64,000 bases of DNA from JAKLKS01 sp964370855 (GCA_964370855.1 CAYJMF010000011.1:6367-70366), one strand, 5' to 3'. Shown: positions 1 to 8,190, counted from the first letter of the stretch. Translations and numbers: made by a program. Notes: generated from the sequence alone by a model not told the origin.

Positions 1-672
1 GCCGGCGACCGGCACCGCTCGAAGCAGCAGGTCATCCGCGTGGACCGGGAGCCCTCGGGGCCCCCCTCGCCGGCGGCGGAGCGGGCGGTGCTCGCGGCGG
101 TGCGGCGGCTCAACGGGAAGCTCGACGGATGGCTCGTCTCCGACTACGGCTACGGCGGCGTGACGCCGCGCGTCTTCGAGGCCCTGCGCGAGGGGCCGGG
201 GGGGGCGAAGCGGATCGTCGTGGTGGACTCCCGCCGCCGCGGCGCGGAGTTCTCCGGGGCGACGGCGCTCACCCCCAACGAGGACGAGGCCGCCGAGGCG
301 GCGGGGCTCCCCGTGGGGAGCCGCGCCGAGGTGGAGGCCTGCGGCGCGGAGCTCCTCCGGCGGTCCGGGGCGGCCCACGTCCTCATCACCCGCGGGAACC
401 AGGGGCTCGCGCTCTTCACCCGCGGGGAGCGGCCGGTCTTCGTCCCCGTGAGCGGCGGGAACGAGGAGATCACGGACAACAACGGGGCCGGCGACACCGT
501 GGCGGCGACGCTGGCCGTGGCGCTGGCGGCGGGGGCCTGCGGCATCGACGCGGCCCGCCTCGCCAACCACGCCGGCGGCGTCGTCGTCATGAAGCCCGGC
601 GCGGCGACGCTCACGCCGGCGGAGCTCCGCCGGCAGTACCGCGCCCACGGCGCCCCCGCGGGGAAGCGGTGA
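1..672 (+). CDS. hldA: D-glycero-beta-D-manno-heptose-7-phosphate kinase, C-terminal part (cut by window edge)
   Basis: Only the C-terminal ~223 residues are present; the reading frame is open from base 1. The protein is a PfkB/ribokinase-type sugar kinase, and it matches the kinase half of HldE (RfaE domain I), which phosphorylates heptose-7-phosphate at O1 in ADP-heptose synthesis for the LPS core. The sequence shows SDYGYGG near the nucleotide site, the NEDEA segment and the C-terminal anion-hole/catalytic motif NNGAGDT, all typical of this family. The gene overlaps the next one by four bases (GTGA), so the two are translationally coupled. In many bacteria both activities are on one bifunctional HldE chain; here they are separate. 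The kinase identity is secure. The heptose substrate is inferred from the neighbour. Confidence 0.88.
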   Translation, partial: AGDRHRSKQQVIRVDREPSGPPSPAAERAVLAAVRRLNGKLDGWLVSDYGYGGVTPRVFEALREGPGGAKRIVVVDSRRRGAEFSGATALTPNEDEAAEAAGLPVGSRAEVEACGAELLRRSGAAHVLITRGNQGLALFTRGERPVFVPVSGGNEEITDNNGAGDTVAATLAVALAAGACGIDAARLANHAGGVVVMKPGAATLTPAELRRQYRAHGAPAGKR

Positions 673-1145
673 GCGGGCGCTTCGTCCCCGACCACGGGGA
701 GCTGGAGCGGCTCGTCGCGGCGGCGAAGGCCGCGGGGAAGCGGGTCGTCTTCACCAACGGGGGGTTCGAGATCCTCCACGTGGGCCACGTGCGTTCCCTC
801 GCCGACGCGCGGAGCCGCGGCGACCTCCTGCTCGTGGCCGTGAACTCCGACGCCTCCATCCGGCGGAACAAGGGGCCGGGGCGGCCCGTGGTGCCGGAGG
901 CGGAGCGGGTCGAGGTGCTCTGCGCGCTCTCCTGCGTGGACCTCGTGACGGTCTTCGACGACCCGACGGTGGACGGGCTCCTGCGTCTCCTCCGCCCCCA
1001 GGTGCACGCCAAGGGGCGGGACTACACGGCGGAGAACCTGCCGGAGCGGGAGACGGTGAAGGAGATCGGCGCGGAGATCGCCATCGTGGGCGATCCCAAG
1101 GACCACGCGACGAGCGATCTCCTGGAGCGGATCCGCCGCTCGTGA
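669..1145 (+). CDS. hldC: D-glycero-beta-D-manno-heptose 1-phosphate adenylyltransferase
   Basis: This 158-residue cytidylyltransferase-fold protein corresponds to the second half of HldE (RfaE domain II), which transfers AMP from ATP to heptose-1-phosphate. The nucleotidyltransferase signature HxGH is visible at residues 37-40 (FEILHVGHV), followed by VAVNSD and an HAKGRDY motif. These are usual for the RfaE2 family, and the length fits a stand-alone HldC. The GTG start overlaps the kinase stop (GTGA), and its own stop overlaps the next start in the same way, giving a compact three-gene operon. The usual NGCFD appears as NGGFE, a small deviation next to the active site. Confidence 0.92.
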   Translation: MSGRFVPDHGELERLVAAAKAAGKRVVFTNGGFEILHVGHVRSLADARSRGDLLLVAVNSDASIRRNKGPGRPVVPEAERVEVLCALSCVDLVTVFDDPTVDGLLRLLRPQVHAKGRDYTAENLPERETVKEIGAEIAIVGDPKDHATSDLLERIRRS

Positions 1146-2566
1146 CGGACCCGGCGGCCGCGGCCCGCGCGGTGCTCGAGGCCGGGGAGGAGCGGGACTC
1201 CCTGGCGGCGCTCCCCGGGTTCTCCCTCGTGCAGTGGAAGGCGGGGCGGGCGGTGCTGCGCGGGGGGCGGGGGCCGGACTCCTTCTTCGTGAAGCGGTTC
1301 TCCCGGTCCCGCTTCGCCGAGGGGCGGGCCGAGGCGACGGCCTACCGGATGCTCGCCGTGACGGGGGTGCCGGCGGCGGCGCTGCTGGCGGCGGTGGAGG
1401 AGGGGAGGAGCCTCGCCCTCGTGCTCTCCGACGCGGGGCCGGGGCTCGACGACGTGGTCGCGCTGGAGGGCCATTTCCCGGCGAAACTCCGGGCGCGGTT
1501 CTCCCGGGCGGCGCGGACGGTGCGGGCGCTCCACGGGGCGGGCTTCGCGTTCCCCGACCTCCTGGCCCGCCACCTCCGGGTGGGGGCCGACGGGGAGGTG
1601 AGGATCATCGACGTGGCGCGGCTGGAGGGGCCGGGGCGGCTCCTCGCCCGGGGCCGGGCGCGGGATCTCGGGGTCCTGATGGGGACGCTGCCGCGGCTCG
1701 CGGTCCCGGAGCGGGCGCGGTTGCGGTTCCTCAGGGAGTGCCTCGGGACGCTGGACCGGAAGGCCCGGCGCTTCGTGGCCGGCGGTGTCGCGAAGGAGGC
1801 CGCGCGGGTCCGCCGCCTCTCCCGCCACCGGCACTCGGCGCTGGAGATCGCGCCGGGGGAGCGGGATCGGTTGCTGGCAGAGTATCAGAATATGATACAC
1901 TTCCACTCCTGGATGGAGGGGGAGCCCGGGGTCCGGCTCCGCCTCCTCCCCGACCGCGAGAACCGCCGCTTCGAAGCCGGGGGGCGGACCTACTTCCTCA
2001 AGCGCCACTTCCACGGCTCCCGCGCCGGGATGGAGGAACTGGAGGGGACGCTGGCCTTCCGCCGGGGCGGGGTGCCGGCGGCGCTGCCGGCGGCGGTGGG
2101 GGAGGACGTGGAGGCCGGCTCCTTCTGGTGCGCCGCGGCGGCGCCGGGGGAGCCGCTGGACGACCTGCTGGCGGGGGGCGGGGTGCCCGTTCCGGCCCGG
2201 CGGGAACTGGCGGGGATCCTCGGGCGCCACGCCGCGGCGCTGCGCCGCGCGGGGCTCTTCCACCGGGACCTCTACCTCAACCACTGGATCGGCAGGTGGA
2301 GCGCGGGGGCCGGCTGGGAGCTCGCCCTCATCGATCTCCAGCGGTGGGGCAGGGTCGGGTTGCGGAAGGAGCGCTGGTTCGTGAAGGACGCCGCCGCGCT
2401 CTGGCACTCGGCCCGCCGCACCCCGTTCACGCGGACCGACGGCGTCCGCTTCCTCCGCGCGTACTTCCGGATCCCCCGCCTCGACCGCCGCGCGAAGTCC
2501 TTCGCCCGCGCCGTCCTCCGCAAGGCCGCGACGATGGCCGCCCACCGCCCCCGCACGGCGACGTAG
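1142..2566 (+). CDS. Double InaA/WaaP-type LPS core kinase (two kinase domains, first degenerate)
   Basis: This 474-residue protein contains two lipopolysaccharide-kinase-like domains in one frame. The second (about residues 255-460) keeps the catalytic loop HRDLYLNHW at about residue 374 and the metal-binding Asp in LIDLQR at about residue 398. It is therefore a likely Kdo/heptose kinase (InaA/WaaP/KdkA group) acting on the inner LPS core. The first (about residues 40-240) has FPDLLARHL in place of HRD and IIDVAR in place of DFG. It lacks the HRD histidine but keeps an Asp (residue 139), so activity is doubtful. The GTG start overlaps hldC by four bases. A 17-bp palindrome of a dispersed repeat family (1882-1898) lies in frame exactly between the two domains and suggests how they became joined. 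The exact sugar acceptor cannot be told from sequence. Confidence 0.8.
   Translation: MTDPAAAARAVLEAGEERDSLAALPGFSLVQWKAGRAVLRGGRGPDSFFVKRFSRSRFAEGRAEATAYRMLAVTGVPAAALLAAVEEGRSLALVLSDAGPGLDDVVALEGHFPAKLRARFSRAARTVRALHGAGFAFPDLLARHLRVGADGEVRIIDVARLEGPGRLLARGRARDLGVLMGTLPRLAVPERARLRFLRECLGTLDRKARRFVAGGVAKEAARVRRLSRHRHSALEIAPGERDRLLAEYQNMIHFHSWMEGEPGVRLRLLPDRENRRFEAGGRTYFLKRHFHGSRAGMEELEGTLAFRRGGVPAALPAAVGEDVEAGSFWCAAAAPGEPLDDLLAGGGVPVPARRELAGILGRHAAALRRAGLFHRDLYLNHWIGRWSAGAGWELALIDLQRWGRVGLRKERWFVKDAAALWHSARRTPFTRTDGVRFLRAYFRIPRLDRRAKSFARAVLRKAATMAAHRPRTAT
1882..1898. repeat. In-frame copy of the GTATCAnnnTATGATAC palindrome
   Basis: The sequence is GTATCA, a five-base spacer GAATA, then TGATAC. 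Two other copies with the same six-base arms and five-base spacer lie at 41389-41405 and 47044-47060. This copy is translated (residues about 247-253) and sits at the boundary between the two kinase domains. Confidence 0.75.
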
Positions 2567-2766
2567 GGGGATACCGTACCCGACCCGAATCATCGGGGTT
2601 GGGAGATGGGCTCCCGCCGGCTCCTCGCCCGGCCTCCCTCCCGTGACCCGCGCGCCGTAGGCGCCCAACGCCAAGGACGACCCGCACGAAATCACGAGGA
2701 GCCCTTTCGCCCGGCCGGAGGCCTCGTGGCCAACCCCGATGAATCGGGTCGGGTACCGTATTCCCC
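2567..2766. repeat. Pair of inverted GGGTACC-type repeats between convergent genes
   Basis: Two ~37-bp copies face each other at 2567-2603 and 2730-2766. Their shared core is TACCGTACCCGACCCGA or its complement, with a one-base indel and one substitution between them. The first copy begins right after the TAG stop of the kinase gene, and the second ends a few bases from the stop of the convergent lipoprotein gene. A third copy is at 21395-21430, again directly 3' of a stop codon. The ~126 bp between the arms holds GC-rich inverted segments and no gene. The pair could fold into a large hairpin and act as a bidirectional terminator. Confidence 0.8.
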
Positions 2767-2769
2767 TTC

Positions 2770-4131
2770 CTACCGGGTGAAGCGGAGGCTCCCGAGGATC
2801 GCCTCGATGTCCTCGGCCAGTTCCGGGGGCGTCCCCTCCTTCCGGAAGCTGATGCACTGGACCATGACGCCGGATCGGCAGACGTAGACGTTGCGCATCA
2901 CGATGGCGTCGTGCTCCCGGTGCGTCCCGCGGACGACCTGCTCGACGGCGGACTCACCGGCGACCCGGGAGGTCCCCTCCCACTCCGCCTCGTCGATGGC
3001 GCGGAACTTCTTCTCGAAGCCCGCCCTCATCTCCGCGGCCCAGGCTTCGGGAGTCTTGGACTTGTAGTTCCTCGTCGATACGGCGGTGACCTCCACCCAG
3101 GCCGCCCGCCGCCCCTCGTGGAGCGTCTCGACGACGAGGAGGGGGCCCCTCGTCCCGGGCCGGCGGAAGAACCAGGCGGGGCCCGGCTTCCGGATGGAGA
3201 AGCCGTAGCCGGGACTCTCGAACGTGTCCGTGGCGTTGAGGGCCGCCGATTCCTCCGCGGCGGGCAGGGGGGGCTTCCAGGTCTTCCCGTTCTCGCTCCA
3301 CCATGCCGCCCAGATCCTCACGTCCCCGCCCAGGGGCTCCCCGGTGAGTCCCTCCAGGAGCCCGATGAGGACCGCCCGGCACTCGTGCCGCGAGGCCATC
3401 TTCACGGGACCGTCATTGGCGGAGACGTAGAACGCGCGCTGGAGCTCCCGGACGAGGTCGTCCACCGTCTCCCGGGAGACGTTCTGCGCCGCGGCCCGGT
3501 AGGCCGCGGCCGCGACGAGGGGGTCGGTGTCGAGGTGCTTCTTCGCGGTCTTGATGAGGTACTTGTAGTGCCCCTTCCCGTCCGCCTCCCCGATGCCCTC
3601 GAGGAGGGCGGCGTGGAGCAGGGGCTTCTCCTTCATCCCCTTCCCGTCCGCCAGGCTCACGAGGAGCGCGGCGACACTCGGGTCCCCCTGCTCCCCGATG
3701 CACCGGGCGACGGCGATCCTCACGTCGTCGTCCTTGTGCCTGAGGAGGGGCTTCAGGGCCTGGGCCACCCGGGGGTCCTTGTGGCGTGCGATCTCGGCGA
3801 CCTGGTTCCGCACTCCCTGGGACTCGGGCCTGCTGGCGAGGTACTGGGTGAAGGGACCGAGGGCCAGTTCCACGGCGTCCGACGGAGGGTCGGGCGCGGG
3901 AGGAGGGTCCTCCCGGGGAGGGAGGGGCTTCTCCTGGGCGCCGTCGCCGGCGGCGGGCACCGGCCCCCGTGCCGTCTCCGCGGGGGGCTTCTCCTCCAGA
4001 CGGGCCTCCGGCGGAGGCGGGAGGGAGGCGACCTCCTCCTCCTTCCGCTCCTCCTTCGCGGCGGGCGGCTCGCCGTTCCCGGCGCAGGCGGCGAGGAGGA
4101 GAGCGGTCGCGGCGAGGAGCGGTGCCCGCAT
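2770..4131 (-). CDS. HEAT-repeat lipoprotein, paralog 1 of 3
   Basis: This protein has 453 residues. The start at 4131 is chosen because it gives a lipoprotein signal peptide (MRAPLLAATALLLAAC, lipobox LAAC with Cys16) and has a TAGGAT box 13 bases upstream. A Pro/Glu-rich linker follows to about residue 80, then an alpha-helical HEAT-like region with DPRVAQALKPLLRHKDDDVR and EQGDPSVAALLVSL, and a C-terminal alpha/beta domain from about residue 290 (YGFSIRKPGPAWFF to the end). The C-terminal domain closely matches that of the 6836-8041 protein (shared NYKSKTPEAWA and RAAWVE). The function is unknown; as a lipoprotein it would sit on the cell envelope. It is co-directional with paralog 2, 20 bp apart. 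Confidence 0.82.
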   Translation of the reverse strand: MRAPLLAATALLLAACAGNGEPPAAKEERKEEEVASLPPPPEARLEEKPPAETARGPVPAAGDGAQEKPLPPREDPPPAPDPPSDAVELALGPFTQYLASRPESQGVRNQVAEIARHKDPRVAQALKPLLRHKDDDVRIAVARCIGEQGDPSVAALLVSLADGKGMKEKPLLHAALLEGIGEADGKGHYKYLIKTAKKHLDTDPLVAAAAYRAAAQNVSRETVDDLVRELQRAFYVSANDGPVKMASRHECRAVLIGLLEGLTGEPLGGDVRIWAAWWSENGKTWKPPLPAAEESAALNATDTFESPGYGFSIRKPGPAWFFRRPGTRGPLLVVETLHEGRRAAWVEVTAVSTRNYKSKTPEAWAAEMRAGFEKKFRAIDEAEWEGTSRVAGESAVEQVVRGTHREHDAIVMRNVYVCRSGVMVQCISFRKEGTPPELAEDIEAILGSLRFTR

Positions 4132-4138
4132 CCCGTCG

Positions 4139-4144
4139 ATCCTA
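4139..4144 (-). promoter_or_regulatory. Predicted -10 box TAGGAT for a leaderless transcript
   Basis: The box reads TAGGAT on the minus strand. Its first base is 13 nt from the ATG at 4131, so transcription would begin at or next to the start codon. There is no Shine-Dalgarno sequence. No convincing -35 was seen. Confidence 0.5.
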
Positions 4145-4151
4145 CCCCCGC

Positions 4152-5351
4152 CTACCGGACGATGAGGAACGTCTCGTGGATTCGCTCCATCTCCTCCCGC
4201 CGGTCCCGGGGGAGGCCGGGACCGTGGACGGTGGTGAGGAGGTAGATCCGCTTCCCCCGCTTCACGAAACGGGGCGTCGCCGCCAGCGAGCCGGCGGGGA
4301 TCTCCCGCCGCAACGGGTAGGCCCGCTCCTCCGCCGCCAGCGCCTCCGCGGCCCAGGCCTCGGCGGATTTCATCGCGAAAGTCTTCTCGTCGAAGATCGA
4401 CAGCGCCACCCACGCCTCACCGCCCGGCGGCGCCACGAGGGAGACGACGGCCCGCGGCTGCCCGTCGCGGTGGTCGTGGATCACCCAGTCCGGCCCCGGC
4501 CGCTCCAGCGCGAAGCCGAGAGGTTCCCCCTCCAGCGCCTCGACCCGCAGCGGCTCCATGCGCGGACGAACCTTCCCGCGGGGGGTCCAGTTCCGCCGGT
4601 GGTCCTTCCACCAGCGGGACCAGGCGTCGGCATCGCCGAAGGACTCCCCGGTGAGCCGCTGGAGGACGTCCACCAGCGCCGCCGCCACGCGGGCGGCGCG
4701 TTCCCGGGATTCCGCCGGTCCGGCCGCCGCCCGCTCCGCCGCCGCGGCGAGGTCCTTCACCAGCGCGCCCACGGTCTCCGGTTCGACGACGCGGGCCGCG
4801 GCCCGGTACCCCGCCGCCGCCACGCCGGCGTCCTCGTCGGCCCACTCCCGGGCGATGCGCAGAAGCCGGTCCTGCTTCCCCGCGGCGTCGGCGTCCCCGA
4901 TCCCGGCGAGCACGGCGGCGAGGTGGGCCGGCTCCTTCTTCACCCGCGGGAGGCCGGCCATGTGCACGAGGTGATCGGCGATCGCGGGATCCCCCTGCCG
5001 CCCGATCCAGTTCGCGGCGGCGATGCGCACCTCGAGGTGCTTCCCGTCGAGGAGGGGAAGGAGCTCCGCTGCCACCCGTGGATCCCCGAGTGCGCCGAGG
5101 CGCCGGATCTGCCTGCAGACTCCCCGGGCCTCGGGGCCGGAGTGCATGTACTCCCGGAACTCGGCGAGGGCCGCGTCCACGGCGTCGGGGCCGGCGACGG
5201 GAGGAGGAATCTCCTCCGGCGGCGCCGAGGGGCCGGGCCCGGCGGGTCCCGGATCTCCCGATGACGGCGCCGGCGCCTGCGGGGAGGGCGAAGGGAGGGC
5301 GCAGGAGGCGAGGATGAGGGACGCCAGGACGGAGAGGAGGAGGGCTCGCAT
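4152..5351 (-). CDS. HEAT-repeat lipoprotein, paralog 2 of 3 (divergent)
   Basis: This protein has 399 residues. The chosen start gives a lipoprotein signal (MRALLLSVLASLILASC, Cys17); a longer reading would put nine residues ahead of it. The layout matches paralog 1: Pro-rich linker, helical repeats (GDPRVAAELLPLLDGKHLEV, RQGDPAIADHLVHM), the WWKDHRRNW segment in place of the WWSENGKTW of its relative, and a C-terminal domain with SAEAWAAEALAAEE. The C-terminal domain is clearly more divergent than in the other two copies and lacks NYKSKTPEAW. The function is unknown; the protein is probably on the outer envelope. A Shine-Dalgarno-like GGGAG lies ahead of the start. Confidence 0.8.
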   Translation of the reverse strand: MRALLLSVLASLILASCALPSPSPQAPAPSSGDPGPAGPGPSAPPEEIPPPVAGPDAVDAALAEFREYMHSGPEARGVCRQIRRLGALGDPRVAAELLPLLDGKHLEVRIAAANWIGRQGDPAIADHLVHMAGLPRVKKEPAHLAAVLAGIGDADAAGKQDRLLRIAREWADEDAGVAAAGYRAAARVVEPETVGALVKDLAAAAERAAAGPAESRERAARVAAALVDVLQRLTGESFGDADAWSRWWKDHRRNWTPRGKVRPRMEPLRVEALEGEPLGFALERPGPDWVIHDHRDGQPRAVVSLVAPPGGEAWVALSIFDEKTFAMKSAEAWAAEALAAEERAYPLRREIPAGSLAATPRFVKRGKRIYLLTTVHGPGLPRDRREEMERIHETFLIVR

Positions 5352-5381
5352 GGGGAGGGCTCCCGTTGTGGATGCCATGGA

Positions 5382-5627
5382 CTACCTCGGGCTCCGGAGG
5401 ACGGCATCGACGTTCCGCCGCAGGCTCCCCAGCCTCTCGCGCACGGCCGGGGGGAGATCCCGCCTCCCGCGCACCGCGTCCCGGGCCGCGGCACCGATGA
5501 GGGCGAGCGCCTCCCCGGAGGTGGCGCCGTGGAGCCCGCGGTCCAGCGCCTCGGCCTCGGCGGCGAACCCGTTTTCCCGGAGCAGGAGGACGCACCTCCC
5601 CGCCTCCGCGTAGAGGTCCTGGAGCAT
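5382..5627 (-). CDS. Small helical protein of unknown function
   Basis: This 81-residue protein begins MLQDLYAEAGRCVLLL and is predicted almost entirely alpha-helical, with no signal peptide or membrane segment. The start at 5627 is preferred over a Met three codons upstream, because a TAGGAT box (5635-5640) overlaps that upstream Met and lies 13 bases before 5627. It stops 30 bp before the start of the co-directional lipoprotein gene. I do not recognise a characterised family; the pattern of a helix, then GATSGEAL, then a second helix resembles small planctomycete proteins of unknown function. Confidence 0.6.
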   Translation of the reverse strand: MLQDLYAEAGRCVLLLRENGFAAEAEALDRGLHGATSGEALALIGAAARDAVRGRRDLPPAVRERLGSLRRNVDAVLRSPR

Positions 5628-5634
5628 GGGGAGC

Positions 5635-5640
5635 ATCCTA
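5635..5640 (-). promoter_or_regulatory. Predicted -10 box TAGGAT
   Basis: The first base is 13 nt from the ATG at 5627, with no Shine-Dalgarno sequence between them. It is identical in sequence and spacing to the box ahead of the 4131 start. Confidence 0.5.
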
Positions 5641-5715
5641 GCGGAGGGAGCCCGCCCCGCCCCCCGGCGGATCGGGGGGACGCCGAAGAACCGAGGCCCT
5701 CCCCCCCTCCCGGGG

Positions 5716-5721
5716 TAGAAG
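5716..5721 (+). promoter_or_regulatory. Predicted -10 box TAGAAG
   Basis: The first base is exactly 12 nt from the ATG at 5728. This spacing puts the expected transcription start on the start codon. Confidence 0.45.
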
Positions 5722-5727
5722 GACGCG

Positions 5728-6852
5728 ATGCGGTTCGCGGTGCTGATGGATCGGTTCCGGCCCGGAAAGGGAGGGGCCGAGATCTGGCTCGAGCGGTTCG
5801 CGGCGGCGGCGCGGTCGAGGGGGGACGAGCCGCTCCTCGTCACGCGGGACGGGCGCGACCCCCGAGCGGATGGGAGCGCCTTCGCCGGGTGGATCCCGGT
5901 GCCGACGCCTCCCGGCCCCCGGTTCGCGAAGGATCGCGCCTTCGCGAAGCGGGCCGAGGACGCGGCGCGGAAGGCCGGCGCCGCCGCCACCCTCTGCATC
6001 CGCCACGTCCGATCCTGCTCCCTCTACCAGCCCCACGGCGGCGTCCACCGAGCCGCGCTGGAGGGGACCCTCGCCTCCATGGAGGGGACCGCCGCCCGCG
6101 CCGCGCGGCGCGCCGCCCGGGCGCTGTCGCCGAAGCAGAGGGCGCTGCTGTCCATCGAGGAGGAACTCCTCTCCGGCGGCGGTGCGCGGAACGTCATCGC
6201 CCTCTCCCCCCGCGTCCTCCGGGACATGGAGCGCTGGTACCCCGACGCCGCGAAGCGGGCCGTGGTGATTCCCCCCGGCGTGGACCTCGACCGGTTCCGG
6301 CCCGCGGCGGGGGAGCGGAAGGGTTCGCCCGTGGCGTTGTTCCTCGCGCGGGAGCCTCGGTTGAAGGGCCTGGCACCCCTCCTCGACGCCCTTGCCCTCG
6401 TACGGAAGGGGGGGGTGGACCTTCGGCTCCTCGCCGCGGGATTCGATCCCGGTCCCTGGCGGCGGCGGGCGGAGCGCCTCGGGATCGCCGGGGCCGTGGC
6501 CTTCCCCGGCGCCGCCGAGGGACCGGACGGGCTCCTCCGCGAAGCGGATCTGCTCCTCCACCCGACCTTCTACGATCCCTGCTCCCTCGTCGTGCTCGAG
6601 GCATGGGCCGCCGGCCTCGCCGCCGTCACCACCGAGGCCAACGGGGCCGCCGCGTGGATGGAGGAGGGGGCCGGCGCCGTCATCGCCGATCCCCGGGACG
6701 TCGATGCCCTCGCTTCCGCCCTCGCCGCCGTCGCCGCGACCGCGCGCGCCCCGGAAACGAAGGACGCCGCCCGGCGCTCGGCGGCGGCGGCGGGCGGCGT
6801 CGAAAGGCTCTTCGAGGTGCTGGAGAGGCTGCGGGCTAGCGCGTCAGCTTGA
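5728..6852 (+). CDS. GT4-family glycosyltransferase (WaaG-like)
   Basis: This 374-residue GT-B glycosyltransferase opens with MRFAVLMDRFRPGKGGAEIW, the glycine-rich acceptor-site start typical of GT4 enzymes such as WaaG. The C-terminal half has VIPPGVDLDRFRP, PTFYDPCSLVVLEAWAAGL (donor-site ExxxxxxxE region) and TTEANG. It probably adds a hexose to the LPS core from a nucleotide sugar at the inner membrane; the neighbouring heptose, kinase and waaF genes support this. Substrate and linkage are not deducible. It lies alone on the plus strand between the lipoprotein paralogs, and its last 17 bases overlap the 3' end of the convergent HEAT gene. Confidence 0.85.
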   Translation: MRFAVLMDRFRPGKGGAEIWLERFAAAARSRGDEPLLVTRDGRDPRADGSAFAGWIPVPTPPGPRFAKDRAFAKRAEDAARKAGAAATLCIRHVRSCSLYQPHGGVHRAALEGTLASMEGTAARAARRAARALSPKQRALLSIEEELLSGGGARNVIALSPRVLRDMERWYPDAAKRAVVIPPGVDLDRFRPAAGERKGSPVALFLAREPRLKGLAPLLDALALVRKGGVDLRLLAAGFDPGPWRRRAERLGIAGAVAFPGAAEGPDGLLREADLLLHPTFYDPCSLVVLEAWAAGLAAVTTEANGAAAWMEEGAGAVIADPRDVDALASALAAVAATARAPETKDAARRSAAAAGGVERLFEVLERLRASASA

Positions 6853-8041
6853 AGGTCTTGATGATCTCCTCGATGTCGTCCTTCAGGGCCTCGGGCTTGC
6901 CCGACTTCCAGAAGCAGACCAGCTGGTACATGACCTCGCTGCGCGACAGGTAGACGTTGTGCATCGAGACGGCGTCGAAGTCCTTGTGCTGGCCGAAGAC
7001 GACCTGCTCGACGCTGTTCTCTCCGGCGACGCGGCCCTTCTTCGCCCACTCCGCTTCCTTGATGTCGCGGAACTTCCCCTCGAAGCCCGCCTTCATCTCC
7101 TCGGCCCAGGCCTCGGGGGTCTTGGACTTGTAGTTCTTCGTCCCGACCACGGTCAGCTCCACCCAGGCGGCGCGCTGCCCCTCGTCGAGGGCCTCGACGA
7201 CGAGGTAGGGCTGGTTCCCCTCGGGCTTGCGGAAGAACCAGGCGCGGCTCGGCTTCTTCATGACGAAGCCGTAGGCGGCGTCGTCGAACTCGTCGGCGGC
7301 GTTGATGTCCTTCTTCCCGTCGGAGCCGGCGAGGGGCGGCTTCCAGGTCTTCTTCTCCTTGGTCCACCACTCGTTCCAGATCTTCACGTCGTTGATCTGC
7401 TCGCCGGTGACCTTCTTCAGGATGTCGAGGAGGACCGGCTTGCAGGCGTTGCGCGAGGCCCTCTTCACCGCGTTGTCCTTGGTGGTGGTGTAATCCGCCC
7501 GGCCGAGCTCCTTGATGAGGTCGTCCACGGTGTCCCGGGTCACGTAGTTGGAGGCGGCCCGGTAGGCGGCGGCGGCGATGTCGCCGTTGGAGTCGAGGTA
7601 CTTCTTCGCCAGGTCGATGAGCCACTTGTAGTTCTGCTTCGCGGCGGCGTCCCCGACGCCCTCGATGAGGGCCGCCATGAGCTTCGGCTTCTCCTTGTCC
7701 AGGTCCTTGGCCTCGGCCATGTTCACCAGGATCGCCGCGACCTTGGGGTCCCCCTGCTTCCCGATGTTCTGGGCGACGGCGATCTTCACCTCGTCGTCCT
7801 TGTCCCTGAGGAGGGGCCTGAGGGCGGTCGCCACGCGGGGATCCTTCAAGAGCGCCAGCTCGGCGATCTGGTTCCGGAGGCCCTGGGACTCGGGCTTGTT
7901 CTTGACGTAGTCCTCGAAGAGCTTGATCTTGTCCTCCACGACGTCGGCCCGGGCGGAGGGCGGGGAGCCGCCGAGGAGCGCGCCGGCGAGGACGGCCCCG
8001 GCGACGAGGAAGACGGGGAGACTGCGGGTGCGGACGTTCAT
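6836..8041 (-). CDS. Exported HEAT-repeat protein, paralog 3 of 3
   Basis: This 401-residue protein has an N-terminal Sec signal peptide (about residues 1-32, ending PPSARA) and no lipobox. HEAT-like repeats follow (DPRVATALRPLLRDKDDEVK, KQGDPKVAAILVNM), then WWTKEKKTWKPPL and a C-terminal domain from about residue 250. Compared with paralog 1 the domain order and many motifs are the same (PESQG, AYRAA, NYKSKTPEAWA, VEQVV). This one is Lys-rich, with a less GC-saturated protein sequence. It is probably periplasmic with unknown function. A strong Shine-Dalgarno (GGAGGAGG) and a TATAAT box with a ~55-nt leader suggest it is the most highly expressed of the three. Confidence 0.85.
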   Translation of the reverse strand: MNVRTRSLPVFLVAGAVLAGALLGGSPPSARADVVEDKIKLFEDYVKNKPESQGLRNQIAELALLKDPRVATALRPLLRDKDDEVKIAVAQNIGKQGDPKVAAILVNMAEAKDLDKEKPKLMAALIEGVGDAAAKQNYKWLIDLAKKYLDSNGDIAAAAYRAASNYVTRDTVDDLIKELGRADYTTTKDNAVKRASRNACKPVLLDILKKVTGEQINDVKIWNEWWTKEKKTWKPPLAGSDGKKDINAADEFDDAAYGFVMKKPSRAWFFRKPEGNQPYLVVEALDEGQRAAWVELTVVGTKNYKSKTPEAWAEEMKAGFEGKFRDIKEAEWAKKGRVAGENSVEQVVFGQHKDFDAVSMHNVYLSRSEVMYQLVCFWKSGKPEALKDDIEEIIKTFKLTR

Positions 8042-8100
8042 GGAGACCTCCTCCTGCGCGGGGGACCGCCTGCTGGCCCTTCCGTGCGGGCTACAACCCG

Positions 8101-8106
8101 ATTATA
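8101..8106 (-). promoter_or_regulatory. Consensus -10 box TATAAT for the HEAT protein
   Basis: A perfect TATAAT is read on the minus strand, about 60 bases before the ATG at 8041. It lies in the 149-bp divergent intergenic region shared with the methyltransferase operon. No clear -35 was seen. Confidence 0.5.
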
Positions 8107-8190
8107 ACGGCAGACCGCCCGCGGATCCCAGCGGACACACTTCCATTGGTCATAGGCCCCCCCGTCCCTCGCCGCAAACCCGGCTCCCGG

